This document shows, in pieces, positions 43,001-55,640 of a stretch of 64,000 nt of DNA (the stretch's first letter is position 1; every line of letters starts with the position of its first letter). The position numbers and the translations under genes are program-made. Under the pieces are notes generated by a model. That model was not told the origin of the DNA. It ran no database searches and saw only the letters and a program-made list of their open reading frames with translations. The DNA comes from Echinometra lucunter (taxonomy: Eukaryota; Echinodermata; Echinoidea; Camarodonta; Echinometridae): assembly GCA_029962745.1 (NCBI GenBank), contig CM057166.1, positions 1,129,714 through 1,193,713 of the forward strand. The letters are read 5' to 3'.

Positions 43001-43922
43001 GGTTCAACCCTAATGCCGAATCCTGCGTCTAATACTGGATGAGTGTGGTGCAGTGACCCGAAAAGAAGAAGATAGTCCCGGTTGGATTAGTCTACTTTGA
43101 CCATGAAAATATTGATAGAATATCCCTCTCAGAGCAAAACGAGGGGACTTTTCATACCAAAAATTAATTGTCGTAGGGAAGAGATCGTCACCATAGAAAG
43201 TAGACCTATACCGCATCTTCCTAATTCGATCGGTTTGGGAGATTTGTGCTGTCCATTACGTTTTTTTTTTTTTTTTAAACATAATCTCATTTACAAGACG
43301 CATTGGAATTAATATTGCCACCTTTTCTACCAGCCTCCACTACGCCATGTGTCAGTGAAGTACATACGCTTTCGTAGAGGTATTGGAAGTGAAAATAAGA
43401 TGATTTTCCTGGCATTTTATTTCCTTTTTAAAGAAGACGAGATTTATTTAGGAGAGGTTTTCATTTTGTCTTGAAAACCTATTTGACCAATTCCTCCTAA
43501 ACAATATCAAAATAATGAAGGAGTTCAGTCATTTTAGATCAACCTACTCTGCGTCGTTCATAATCAAATCTTTGGACAGTCCCTTATCTCCTTCCAGTTT
43601 CCACTACATTCTCTTCACCTAGGAAACCTAATAGTAGGTTTTTAATGCACATCCCCTGTTTGTATCTACGCTACACCACTTCTCAGTACAATAACTTAGT
43701 TAATATATCTTTATTTTTATTTTTTTGTACGTAAAGCTCCTATAGAGAATAAAGCATTAGTTATTTTTGTGCGCTAAATTAATGGGATCGTTGTAATTAT
43801 CGTTGTTTATCATTACTGTTTTATCATTATTGTTATTAGCATTATTACCATGTTAATGATAATAGCATTATCAAGATCATTATTAACATTGTTGTTGTTG
43901 TTGTTGCTGCATGGCATTGCAG
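43001..43922. other. Non-coding, nothing recognised
   Basis: AT-rich, with imperfect ATT/ATC and GTT triplets at 43790-43910. No exon was found before 43923. Confidence 0.45.
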
Positions 43923-44046
43923 TACAAGGTACGATATTCCATCAAGAAGGAGAAACTGTCAGTAGAGATGACTTTCTATATTCCAGTGTCCTCCCTCGTC
44001 AATGAAGGATTGAATTCATGCACCATAGATATTTGTAATGACGCTG
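43923..44046 (+). CDS. Candidate exon, unknown protein (copy 1)
   Basis: After acceptor GGCATTGCAG one frame reads YKVRYSIKKEKLSVEMTFYI then PVSSLVNEGLNSCTIDICND. The possible donor (GCTG|GTTACA) is weak, and beyond it the frame enters a MITE. It is identical in the other copy at 53740-53863. I do not recognise a family. Confidence 0.3.
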
Positions 44047-44069
44047 GTTACAAAAGTGACAAGACATGG

Positions 44070-44208
44070 GCCCCGTTGCATAAAACTTACCATCAATGGT
44101 AACTACCATGGTAACATTGCTTTAAATAGCCAATCAAATTAATGGTTTCCAAGGAGGTTACCACTGATGGCAAGGTAATCATCAATGGGAAGTATATGCA
44201 ACAGGGTC
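44070..44208. mobile_element. GGGCCCCGTTGCATAAAACT MITE
   Basis: GGGCCCCGTTGCATAAAACT at the left, with TATGCAACAGGGTCC inverted at the right. Inner arms are ACCATCAATGGTAACTACCA and its near complement. Allelic copy at 53886-54025. It is related in end sequence to 17454-17601. Confidence 0.85.
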
Positions 44209-44325
44209 CAGAACTCATTTACTTTTTTAATCCCTCCCTCTTCTATACAAAAAAAAAGCACACCCACAACTGCATGCCCACACTCTTTCTGTATCTGCCT
44301 CTATTTTTCTCCCTCAAGTCACTTT

Positions 44326-44825
44326 NNNNNNNNNNNNNNNNNNNNNNNNNNNNNNNNNNNNNNNNNNNNNNNNNNNNNNNNNNNNNNNNNNNNNNNNNNN
44401 NNNNNNNNNNNNNNNNNNNNNNNNNNNNNNNNNNNNNNNNNNNNNNNNNNNNNNNNNNNNNNNNNNNNNNNNNNNNNNNNNNNNNNNNNNNNNNNNNNNN
44501 NNNNNNNNNNNNNNNNNNNNNNNNNNNNNNNNNNNNNNNNNNNNNNNNNNNNNNNNNNNNNNNNNNNNNNNNNNNNNNNNNNNNNNNNNNNNNNNNNNNN
44601 NNNNNNNNNNNNNNNNNNNNNNNNNNNNNNNNNNNNNNNNNNNNNNNNNNNNNNNNNNNNNNNNNNNNNNNNNNNNNNNNNNNNNNNNNNNNNNNNNNNN
44701 NNNNNNNNNNNNNNNNNNNNNNNNNNNNNNNNNNNNNNNNNNNNNNNNNNNNNNNNNNNNNNNNNNNNNNNNNNNNNNNNNNNNNNNNNNNNNNNNNNNN
44801 NNNNNNNNNNNNNNNNNNNNNNNNN
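44326..44825. other. Assembly gap, exactly 500 N
   Basis: A fixed-size placeholder between two contigs. The long frames of unknown residues across it are meaningless. Confidence 1.
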
Positions 44826-46832
44826 GGTTCATAACCGGTAGAACCCTTTCCATAAAAAAGTGAAGAAACTGTCAATTAAAATACCTATTAAACAGTCGAG
44901 GTGAAGACAGCCGTGATAAAAGGAGATTTAAGGGCATTTTATCTCTTCATTTAAGGGTCAGCGTCCTTTGTTTTTCTCAATGACCTATCTATTCATTCGC
45001 ACATGTCGCATGGGAATTCATTTCGAACCATAATTCTTTCTAACATCAGTATGTTTTCCTTTTCGTTTATTCTCCAGGAAGGAAGTATAATATTATGTGC
45101 CCCCCCCCTCGAATTTTACACTGTAGCATGGGCAAAATTATTACCTATCACCAACATGCATGGAAAATGCATAGACGATGGAACCTCGCCAAACTTTTGA
45201 CGCATTTTCTTTCCTCCATGAAAAAAAAAACGATTTCAAACAGCATGTATACGATGTGTAAGGGTCAAAAGAGGATCTGTCCTTATTTTGGAGGGAATAC
45301 CACATTTTCTGATATTGTGTGAAAATCAGCTTGAAGGTAATATGTATTTTAATAGAAGAAGTGATCTTTTTCTGTCAATCTTAAAACTATGAGTTTATGC
45401 GGTCCTATTGTGTCAGGAAAAAAAAACGAAGTGTTGTCTCACATTCCGCAATTGTCCATTGACTTTTATCTTTCAAAACTTCCTAATTTGTGTATGCAAT
45501 TTTATTATTGTTATCACACAACCATATTTCTTTGTTGGTTATTTTTGTTGAACTAAATCCTAGCCTTGGCTTGTGGTTGAATATCGGAATTTAAAAAGTT
45601 TGTCGTATATATTTTCTAAAGTTGCATTTTCTATTTTGCTGATCTTATCTTCGAGTAATTATTTTCATATCAGGACATTCAAGTTATTAAGTAGTATACC
45701 CTAAGTTGATCATGATTCATGAAGGAGCACTTTTTATAAGTATTATTGATCAGTTCAGCTTTAAACGTAATTAGAAACTATAAGTTTCCTCAACGAGCTA
45801 AGATCGCACGAGTGTTTAATATAAGAGATATATTTAGAGGATGGTAAACAATCTTATCATTATTGTAGGTATATCCAACTATAACAAAATACGTGGCGTG
45901 TTCTAAGGTCAATGTGAATAAACAGACGAACTATAATAGCACGACTCTTCACCATTAAAAGACGAACACCTTCGAAGGTTATTTTGATTTCTTATAATAC
46001 AAAATGTGGAAACTGTTAGAATTGGAAGTCTCTGTAAATAGTTTATTCATGTATCTATGAATCAATGTAACGTTGTTTCGATCAGCAAAATACTAAGAAG
46101 TAACGAAACTTGCTATCGAAGCCAAATAAATATGCAATACGACGGCTAATGATAAATTATCATGCTGAGTCAACTCAACGAAATGTTTTATAAGCAGATT
46201 TAGTCTGACACTAATATGCAGTCTTGTTACCAATCACTTACTAGAAATATTTTGTGTCTTGACACTGTTTTCAATACAGATATTTTCATGAATTTATTAT
46301 AGATAAAATTCAAGATTACTATTTTTCTTCTTCTCCTCCTCCTTCTTCTTCTTCTTCTTCTTCTCCTCCTTCTCCTCCTCCTCCTCCTTCTTCTTCTTCT
46401 ACTTCTTCTTCTTCTTCTTCTTCGTCTTCTTCTTAGTACATAATTTGTAAATGGAATATGTGCTAAAAATTTCATTGATGAGGATAACATACCCCTGCTG
46501 TACAAAATAAAGAGACTGCACCCTCCCTACAATGGACCATTGTACTGTTCAAAAGCTGTAACTGATCTCTTGACATTGTAAAGGTTTTATTGTCCTTACC
46601 ATTACTCTCTCTCTCTCTATCTCTCTCTCTCTATCTCTCTTCCAAGGAGCGGCTGGGAGAACAGGGGCACACCCCTTCCTCATCAATCATACCTCATGTA
46701 CACATTATATTTTTTAATGCATCCTGAGATTTTGGCCCTAAGCAAATATTTCGATTTATGATGACAACAAATTGCTAAATCAGTCATCATGTACATTTCT
46801 TTTTGATCAAATGCTCTTCCTCCTCTTCAAAA

Positions 46833-46865
<33 letters not shown>

Positions 46866-46968
46866 CGTTACCCCGAAAAAGTCTACGATGAGGGGTTGTT
46901 TGTCTGTTGTTGTTATTTTTTGTTGTCGTAGTTGTTTGTTTTTCAAGATATAAAGGTATTTTACTTAC

Positions 46969-47176
46969 CCACGAGGAGGAGTCGCATCGTTTTTCTCATG
47001 TAATGTTTGAAACGAGTATTCTCTCTCCTAAGATACCGGTCAATCTGCTTGCTTCGTTCTCGGGCATTCACCGTTTCGCACGTGCCCTCGCCTGCCGAGT
47101 GTGGGCCAGCCATTCTCGGTAGGTTCTCGTCCGTGGTGCTAGGCGTGATCAAACGGTAGTTCGTCGATACAGGCAT
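46969..47176 (-). CDS. Second copy of G-alpha exon 1 (probable artefact)
   Basis: Same 208-nt exon and identical protein as 37053-37260, with the same donor GTAAGT. No further G-alpha exons exist between it and the gap, and all exons 2-12 occur once. It is best read as the allelic copy of exon 1 in an unmerged overlap, not as an alternative first exon. Confidence 0.9.
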
Positions 47177-48969
47177 GTCGACAGGCTATCCTTGTCTTCT
47201 TTGTATTGCCTTCAGTGTGACTGCTCTTTCAGAAATATGGAGGCCGAGGTCCTGCTCAAGTGTGCAGAGTTACTCGTTTAAAATTCCCCTCGCTCTTTCC
47301 AAGGCTTTAGACATGGCAATCCACTGAAAGTAATAAGCTTCAAATTATCAACATCTGCCAGATGCCCCAAGTCTTCTATTGTATTTCATCAAAAAAGCAA
47401 CTAATCTTCAGGACGTTACTGACTTTTTGATAATGAATTATTATAATCCAGTATGTCTTCCAGTAATGTCGAATTTGCGCTACGTGTCTTCATCATACTG
47501 TTGCTGGTAGGGTTGATACGCGACAGTCAAAAGGCGCAATATCACGAAATGTATGCAACTATACGCTTCAAAGCTCTATCATATCAAAACGAAGGTGTAA
47601 GTAAGGGATGACTTCGCCAAGTCGTTTGGTCCTCTCAGTATCTGCAAAGGAAAGAACAGAAGTTACAGAATAATTCATGATATTCATGAATAATGATAAT
47701 TTGATTAATTTCTACCCCTGAACATACAAAGGGCTGAAAATTCGTCTTGACTTTTGCGTAGCTGAAGGATTTGAGGGATTCCTTAATTATAAATGGATAT
47801 CATTTGCTTCAACTGGGTGGAGACTGATAAATATAAAATAATACCTCGCCAAAAAAAGTTTGTGCTCTTATTATTAGATACACTTAATCAAACAAACGAG
47901 CGAGAGAATTTGATCTGAAATGGTTGTCGTAGGCATAGAAATTTCCACTTTCTTACAGGTTCAAGGGTTTATACTTGACATTGCAAGTGGTGATGAGAAG
48001 CAACTAACGTCCATCATGGTACTGGGACAGTTCCCCTAATATATAATATGAACTGCAGCTGAATGTCTGGTTGTGACGTCACTGGTGCATTTGCATAATA
48101 ATCGCGATTCTGGGCCTGAAAAGGGGGCGGGGCTTAGTATACGACTCAGGGGCAAAATTAAGTTGCAAAAAAATTATTTTAAAATATATCGTTGCACAAA
48201 CTCTTGAAATGAGTGTTATTTTGATCGTAGAAAACCTTTATCTTCCAAATAAAGGTTACATTCAGTTCCATAGATGTCGACCTTTAAGCAGGAAATTCTG
48301 GTGATCGATGTATCCCCGCAAATGCATCCAAACACCCATCCTCAGACACTCCCACCAACATATATAATTCAGATATATAAGACGGGTCGAAGTCCCTGGT
48401 AGTGATGTTCAATCTCTTTCAATCAGATGGGGAAAAACTTTGATAAAATTATAGATAAAGAAGATATTTTATGAAACTTTATTGACACTGTTCCTCAATA
48501 TTTGTTTCACAAAACAAAATTATCACTGATATGAAAAACCAAATGCAAATATTGGTGTTAAAATTTTGCTGAAGTATTCTTTGCAATTCACTAAAGTATA
48601 CACACGATATGTATTCAGTTTTCATCCATATTTCTTCTAGATGTTAATAATAATAATTAGTAAAGTGAATGATAATACGTGAATACTTCAATGTGCACTA
48701 AATGTAGCACGTGTGCATTTCTTTATTAACTGTTTTTTTTTACAATGTTAAAAAATTACTTCTACAAGAAATCAAAGAGAGTTCATTCTGTGGGGTTTAA
48801 TGAGATAAGGGTCCATCGTGATAATGTGCTAGGGCCATACTAAAATAATAGTAATAATACAATAATAATAGTTTTAAAAAGTAATGATTTTGTTTACCCA
48901 GGGAAGCCTCATCAGTTTAAAAATGTTTTTTGTGAGGGCCCTACAAATCATCATTATCCCGGCAATTTG

Positions 48970-49130
48970 CCGAGTCAGAATTAGTGTCCATTTGCACTGG
49001 GTCGAGTGAAGAAATGTGATTAAAACATCTTGTCCAATGGCGTAAGCACCAAGCGGGGATCGAATCCAGGACCTCTCGTATAAGAGTCAATAGCTTTTAC
49101 CAATATATCACAGTGCTCTGGGACAACGCC
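48970..49130 (-). mobile_element. tRNA-derived SINE, allelic copy
   Basis: Same element as 39056-39215. Confidence 0.6.
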
Positions 49131-49477
49131 AGAGACCCTGATAAATCAAAGTAGGTCAGACTGAAATAGCCTTTTTAGTGACAGTGATAAAACTCCCTTC
49201 GCCTAGGAACTAGGCTAGATAATGGCGCCCTAAAGCTGGATGCACTTTTCTTTGATGAGAATAAATAGGTATGTGTATGTCCTCGTACCCAGTCAACAAA
49301 CATAAATCTTTGTGCTCTATTCAATTTTTGTCTTCGTTTACTCCAGTTTCCGGTGCACGTGTTTATGTTTTTATTTATTGAAATAGACTTTAATTTTCAG
49401 TATTTTTGTTAATGAAAAAGTATTTTCTGTTGTTTATCTTCATACGAATATGCATCTTATAGTGGTTCAGTTAGTAT

Positions 49478-49836
49478 ATGCACAATTTTGCACCCTAAAT
49501 GCAACAATGGCAGCACCTTTTGGGGTGCAATCTTGCATCCTACATGAAAAAAGGTGCAAAGATGCACTCTTTTGTACTTGTTTGCACCCGGGAATGCCCG
49601 TCTGCACCCTTGAAGGTGCAACTATGCACTTTTAAGGGTGCATAAATTTTTGCATTCAAAAGGGTACAAATCAGCATCTTCCCTAAAGGGTACAACTCTG
49701 CACCCTTAAGGGTGCAAAATGTAGCTCACTACACCCTTGATGGTGCATCATGCTTCTTTGGGCGCAAAGTTGCACCCATAAAGGAGCAACCAGTGTTGCA
49801 TTTGAAGAGTGCAAAATTGAACCTTTTGTTGTTAGT
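49478..49836. mobile_element. TGCACC element copy A, allelic copy
   Basis: Same element as 39565-39925, with single-base length changes. Confidence 0.8.
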
Positions 49837-49847
49837 GTGCACATTCT

Positions 49848-50058
49848 AAAACTAAAATGTTAAATCACCATTTAAAAGGGCGAGGAGTGACTAAATAGAA
49901 CATTTTGAACATACTGGATTCAACACTCTAAAGGTTGGGATCAGCCATATACCTTTATAGTGTTGAATCCAGTTTGTTCAAAGTCTTAATCAAACATTTT
50001 GAAAATCTAGTCACTCCTCCCATTTAATTGGCGATTTAACATTTTAGTTTTTAGAGTA
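49848..50058. mobile_element. Fold-back MITE, allelic copy
   Basis: Same element as 39938-40142. Confidence 0.8.
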
Positions 50059-50147
50059 TACATATTAATTCCTTTCACATTTATTTATTATTATGATAAT
50101 TGCTAAGCTGTTGTATATGTTATATTTCCTTTAATATATATATATAA

Positions 50148-50186
<39 letters not shown>

Positions 50187-52461
50187 ACCAAGCGTGAGGT
50201 AGTGATGAGACCAAAAAACAAGGGACATTATGCAACTTTTCAACTTTATTTTGAGCCATTGTACATGAACATATATATATAAACATATTTCATACTTCCT
50301 AACATTTCAGGGAATAGTGGATAGAGTGAACAAATGAATGTTTTCTCACGGTGGGCACGTGTTACACGTGAAATGCAATGTATTAGACATGGGCAAACAT
50401 TTTATATTGAAAGAAAGATGACTTCGTTGCCATGGATTATGATACTATTCGTGAGGACACGAGACAATCACGTGGAATCGATAAAAGGCGGACTATGCCA
50501 TGGAAAAAAGGCAAGCAGTCCATATATTATGAGATACTTGTGCAGGGTTCGGGGAACTTCTCCACTCTTTTTTTTCAGTATATCTATAAGCCTGTTCATT
50601 AATTTCACGCAACAAAGGGAAGGTAAGTTGCATTTTGACGAGCAAAAAGAGAGCTTGTAGAGGCTTGCCAGGCATAGCAATAACTGGTGCATGCAAGTGG
50701 ATTTCATTCATCCGTTCGTAAAGTACTGTTATTAATAGCCTGTGATTTAAATCCGTAGCTTCGAGCTCTCGACAAAAAAGTATAAATTGCAATTAATTTG
50801 TGACAGGTCTATCGGAGTTTAAGGTAGGGTGTGAGTGCGTGTGGGTGTGGGTGTGTGGTATGGGAGTACGTATGAAAGTTATAATTTACTATAACCATAC
50901 CTTAAATATGTGAATAAGCAATTGCGGAATAATCAGGTACTGTGCATATGATTACAAATCATATTTCCATTTGAAATGTCCCTTTTACATCCAAATGATA
51001 CAGCAAACTTATCCTACTTATCGCGTATTTCTAAGCACCGTTACCCTGTTTTCCATAAAAAGGAAATTGGTAAGTGCACCTCAGAAAGAGTGTATCTTTG
51101 TCTGGTTTGTTCAGTCTTTTTTAATAACTCAACGACAATTATCATTAGTCCCGTATACTGGTTAGACTTAAGGCCGATTTTGTAAGAATTGGTAAGATTG
51201 TAATATTGGTCATAATTCCTCATTATTTGATATGTTCTTTTTAAAATCTGATTTAGTTCGAAAGTAAAATGAAGATTGGATCCCTTTGATCTGTACAGAG
51301 CGTGCGATCGTCAGTCAGTTCATGCTTCACCATTCAAAATTCCATATGAGTATTTGACAAAGCATGATAAAAAATGTAACACATAACACGCTCTGAGAAA
51401 ACATAAAATCTTATGATTATAAGATTTTCATTTTTATAATCAGATATAGGCCTTGCATATACATATAAACTATCTCAGAGTATTTGAAAGCCTTTCCAAA
51501 TCATTTTCATATGCGTTCTTATCTGATTTTGAAAAGTGTTATGACATAAACATAAGTTTTAAAATGCAGAACGCCATTTATACCAATAATGCATATAAAA
51601 GAACTAAACACTGATGAAAGAGTCAGCGATTTTTTTTTTTGTCTTACCGCGCGCGCTCTCTCTCTCTCTCTCTCTCTATTTATCTATCTATCTTCTCTAT
51701 CTATTTCTTTCTCTCTCTTTCCTTATTTTTCTCCATCTTTCTCTGACTCACTCAATCATTCTATCCCTCTCTCATCCTCGTTTACCTTTGTTTTCACTAG
51801 ATGTAATATCCAGAATAATGCATTCAGTTCAAATATTTGGAGTGAGAAAAGAAATCTTGCTCTCTCCTGCTCTCTCTTTTCCTTTCCGTGCTACTCCTTC
51901 TCTCTCTCAGTCTCTTTATCCAACCCTCCCTCTGTACCCCTCATATTTTATATCCCTTTCTGCCACTCCTCAGACACTTATTCGCCTATATGAAGTTACA
52001 ATGTATTTAAAAGACCTTCACAGTCATAAGCAATGTTATTCACACTTATTCATGCCCACTATCAGTCCAGAATTATCATGGGCATACAGTTATACCATGA
52101 TGTCATAATAGTTTGGCTATTTATTGAAGGTTAGTTAAATGGAAGGCTAATCCACAAGAGTTATATCGCCTATAAATACCCCTTCCTCAGCAACAGTGAA
52201 TTGGAGAGGTATACGTAACATAGCAACGGGATAATGTCCAGATGATAAATTTGTCATAATGACCTTGCACTACAAAGGTCTATACAGAGTTCGATCGATG
52301 AGCGCTCAACTTGGGTTCATACCATGTTGGGTGAAAGTAGGCCAATGGGGAAGAGTTATCTAACATGCAGGGGTGCGTTCATACCAAGGTTTGGTAATCC
52401 AACCAGACGATGGAGCACCTTACGATCTGTCCTCTTTGACCTGAACGCATCACCCTACACT

Positions 52462-52790
52462 GTAAGAAGAAAAAAAGGATGCAATTTTGCACCCCAAGTG
52501 CAACAATAGCAGCACCTTTTGGGGGTGCAATCTTGCACCTTACATGAAAAAGGTGCAAAGATGCACCAGTTTGTACTTGTTTGAAATGCCCATCTGCACC
52601 CTTACAGATGCAATTATGCACCTTCAAGGGTGCAAATTTGCACCTGCCCTAAAGGGTATAACTCCCTTAAGGGTGCAAAATATAAGCTCACTCACTGGAG
52701 GAAATTTGTTTCTTTGAGTGCAAGTTCAGTCCCTCATGCAGCTTCTGGTGTTGCATTTTAAAGGTGCAAAATTGAACCTTTTTCTAAGTG
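52462..52790. mobile_element. TGCACC element copy B, allelic copy
   Basis: Same element as 42662-43000. Confidence 0.8.
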
Positions 52791-53739
52791 TGTAAAGGGG
52801 TTCAACCCTAATGCCGACCTGCGTCTAATACTGGATGAGTGTGGTGCAGTGACCCGAAAAGAAGAAGATAGTCCCGGTTGGATTAGTCTAATTTGACCAT
52901 GAAAATATTGATAGAATATCCCTCTCAGAGCAAAACGAGGGGACTTTTCATACCAAAAATTAAATGTCGTAGGGAAGAGATCGTCACCATAGAAAGTAGA
53001 CCTATACCGCATCTTCCTAATTCGATCGGTTTGGGAGATTTGTGCTGTCCATTACGTTTTTGTTTTTTGTTTTTGTTTAAAAAAAACCAAACATAATCTC
53101 ATTTACAAGACGCATTGGAATTAATATTGCCACCTTTACTACCAGCCTCCATTTAGCCAGGTGTCAGTGAAGTACATACGCTTTCGTAGAGGTACTGGAA
53201 GTGAAAATAAGATGATTTTCCTGGCATTTTATTTCCTTTTTAAAGAAGACGAGATTTGTTTAGGAGAGGTTTTCATTTTGTCTTGAAAACCTATTTGGCC
53301 AATTCCTCCTAAACAATATCAAAATAATGAAGGAGTTCAGTCATTTTAGATCAACCTACTCTGCGTCGTTCATAATCAAATCTTTGGGACAGTCCCTTAT
53401 CTCCTTCCCAGTTTTCCACTACATTCTCTTCACCTAGGGAAAACCTAGTAGTAGGTTTTTAATGCACATCCCCTGTTTGTATCTACGCTACACCACTTCT
53501 CAGTACAATAACTTAGTTAATATATCTTTTATTTTTATTTTTTTGTACGTAAAGCTCCTATAGAGAATAAGCATTAGTTATTTTTGTGCGCTAAAATTAA
53601 TGGATCGTTGTAATTATCGTTGTTTATCATTACTGTTTTATCATTATTGTTATTAGCATATTACCATGTTAATGATAATAGCATTATCAAGATCATTATT
53701 AACATTGTTGTTGTTGTTGCTTGCTGCATGGCATTGCAG

Positions 53740-53863
53740 TACAAGGTACGATATTCCATCAAGAAGGAGAAACTGTCAGTAGAGATGACTTTCTATATTC
53801 CAGTGTCCTCCCTCGTCAATGAAGGATTGAATTCATGCACCATAGATATTTGTAATGACGCTG
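53740..53863 (+). CDS. Candidate exon, unknown protein (copy 2)
   Basis: Same as 43923-44046. Here the following DNA is present, so candidate downstream exons can be seen at 54172-54221 and 54614-54651. Their phases fit only partly: 54172-54221 joins 54614 in phase, but the join from this exon needs a different donor or frame. Confidence 0.3.
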
Positions 53864-53885
53864 GTTACAAAAGTGACAAGACATG

Positions 53886-54025
53886 GGCCCCGTTGCATAA
53901 AACTTACCATCAATGGTAACTACCATGGTAACATTGCTTTAAATAGCCAATCAAATTAATGGTTTCCAAGGAGGTTACCACTGATGGCAAGGTAATCATC
54001 AATGGGAAGTATATGCAACAGGGTC
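53886..54025. mobile_element. GGGCCCCGTTGCATAAAACT MITE, allelic copy
   Basis: Same element as 44070-44208. Confidence 0.85.
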
Positions 54026-54171
54026 CAGAACTCATTTACTTTTTTAATCCCTCCCTCTTCTATAACAAAAAAAGCACACCCACAACTGCATGCCCACACT
54101 CTTTCTGTATCTGCCTCTATTTTTCTCCCTCAAGTCACTCCGAAACTGAGATTATACATCGTTTTTCTTAG

Positions 54172-54221
54172 ATGCTTTAAAGTATCAAATTTGGAGAGCT
54201 TCATCGATGCTCAAGACATTG
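54172..54221 (+). CDS. Candidate 50-nt exon
   Basis: Acceptor ATCGTTTTTCTTAG and donor ATTG|GTAGGC. One frame reads CFKVSNLESFIDAQDI and leaves phase 1, which the exon at 54614 would complete as Gly. An alternative frame, ALKYQIWRASSMLKTL, is also open. No family is recognised. Confidence 0.25.
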
Positions 54222-54288
54222 GTAGGCGTGTATTCTAAAAACCTCATTTAAATTATAAGGCGTTACGGTTACTGCTTTAATACTGCTT

Positions 54289-54568
54289 TTAACTCATTCG
54301 TGACAGGCTGTTCACACGTTGTGGTTTTGCCCAATAACTTTTGAGCCTTAAAATTATACCAAATATGAGCAAAGAGATAGAAGTTTTTTTCAGGCAAATT
54401 GGCAACTTTTCAACTTCTCAGCAAACTTTTCGTAAATTGCATTCATTACAGATACATGACCTTTTGTAGGAAAAGTAGCAATTAAAGAAAAATGCCTGGT
54501 GTTGCCTATTCGAAAAAGAAAAGCTGATCAAATGAGGCTTAAAATAAATTCTGTCATGAATGGTTAAT
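54289..54568. mobile_element. TTAACCCATTCGTGACAG MITE, copy 2
   Basis: Ends TTAACTCATTCGTGACAG and inverted CTGTCATGAATGGTTAA. Internal phrases TGGTTTTGCCCAATAACTTT and AAGCTGATCAAATGAGGCTT match the copy at 21519-21932. It is a shorter derivative. Confidence 0.85.
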
Positions 54569-54613
54569 ATCATGAAGTAATGCATCTAATCTCCTTTGCC
54601 TCTCTCTGCCCAG

Positions 54614-54651
54614 GTTTCAATGGATGCTCGGTAGGATGTCAACACCAGTGA
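54614..54651 (+). CDS. Candidate terminal exon
   Basis: Follows acceptor TCTCTCTGCCCAG. Continuing from 54172-54221 it would read GFNGCSVGCQHQ then TGA. A different frame has a TAG after 6 codons and then stays open to 54760. Weak support. Confidence 0.2.
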
Positions 54652-55545
54652 AGGTGGGTCGACTGGCTTGAATGCACCACATGAAGTGGAAAGTGTGCAC
54701 TCATCGCAAGAGGACAAAACTATCATTAATGAGGTATTAAATAATTCGAAGAGCGAATAGAAACATTACTGTGAGTTAGACATCAATCATTCTAAGATAT
54801 TCAAAATCAAGAGAAACATACTGATTTCATCATTAACTGTGTTTCGTACAAAATTGTTCAAACGTGAATTAGATAGATAGTAACAGAATGATGTTCTTGA
54901 TAAAACACAGGAGCTTGGCTTAAAAACGTGTGTTTTAGGTCATTTCCCGAGCATTTTCATAACTTCCTAGTGCTCACCCTAGTTAATACAAAACCAAAAC
55001 AAATTTTAAAAAATCGACTCAAATACCTGCAAGCAATGTGTACGTGCACGCATGAAATGAAATATATATAATTATATATTTGAGTTCATTCACTACTTTA
55101 CCTCAGGTTCACCCGTTATATCCAGACCCTGCTAATTAAGCATGTTTGTTCCACCCGTGTCTTACGTCTGCCAATGTTATGCTAGCTGATACAGGCGATA
55201 GAAGACGTACCGGTAGTTTGAAATAGAAAGTAACTCTCCTCTCACCGTCAAGTATGGCCAGGCAGGCAGAAGAGCGCTGCAAAACCGTCCGTTTAGCCAG
55301 CTTCTGTAATCGATTATATTTTCCCAGGATCCGAAAATAGACTTTACCTTCCTAAATGATCAATGAGGACATAGCCAGAAGCGAGGAGGATATATCCAGG
55401 CGCTGCGCTGGGATTTTATTTTTTTTTTATAGTCCACACTCAGTCTGCTATGGACTTGACGAGGTCTTCACGGCGTGTTTCTACCACGGTCTGTACGCGT
55501 TTGCATAGAGCATGCTGTGAATGACAACGGATGAACTTGAGTATA
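54652..55545. other. Non-coding, nothing recognised
   Basis: AT-rich. A pyrimidine-rich AG at about 55333 precedes a short open stretch ending in TGA, but with no partner exon. Confidence 0.4.
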
Positions 55546-55548
55546 GAC

Positions 55549-55551
55549 GAG

Positions 55552-55605
<54 letters not shown>

Positions 55606-55640
55606 GAGAGAGAGAGAGAGACTGAAATAGAAACACAGTG
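55549..55640. repeat. (GA)n microsatellite
   Basis: About 70 bp of pure AG dinucleotides plus flanking imperfect repeats. Confidence 0.97.

Larger units (their letters stand above)
34892..44325 (+). repeat. Long direct duplication, copy 1 (contig end)
   Basis: Starts GGTTCATAACCGGTAGAACC and runs to the 500-N gap. The entire interval is repeated in the same order and orientation at 44826-54139, with mostly scattered single-base differences and small indels. Copy 1 ends exactly at the gap and copy 2 starts exactly after it, as expected for an unmerged contig overlap. Confidence 0.95.
44826..54139 (+). repeat. Long direct duplication, copy 2 (start of next contig)
   Basis: Collinear with 34892-44325 over its whole length. 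It repeats the pyrimidine tract (46324-46434), G-alpha exon 1, SINE, both TGCACC elements, the fold-back MITE and the candidate exon. Differences are scattered substitutions and short indels, clustered at about 50140-51500. Confidence 0.95.

Noticed and set aside
44142..44875. Frames of about 180-230 residues across the N run
   Set aside because: They consist almost wholly of unknown residues in an assembly gap.
46969..47176. Alternative first exon for the G-alpha gene
   Set aside because: Identical to exon 1 and embedded in 9.4 kb of identical flanking sequence next to the gap, so contig overlap explains it better.
55310..55375. Short exon after TTATATTTTCCCAG
   Set aside because: Only about 12 codons before a stop and no partner exon in phase.
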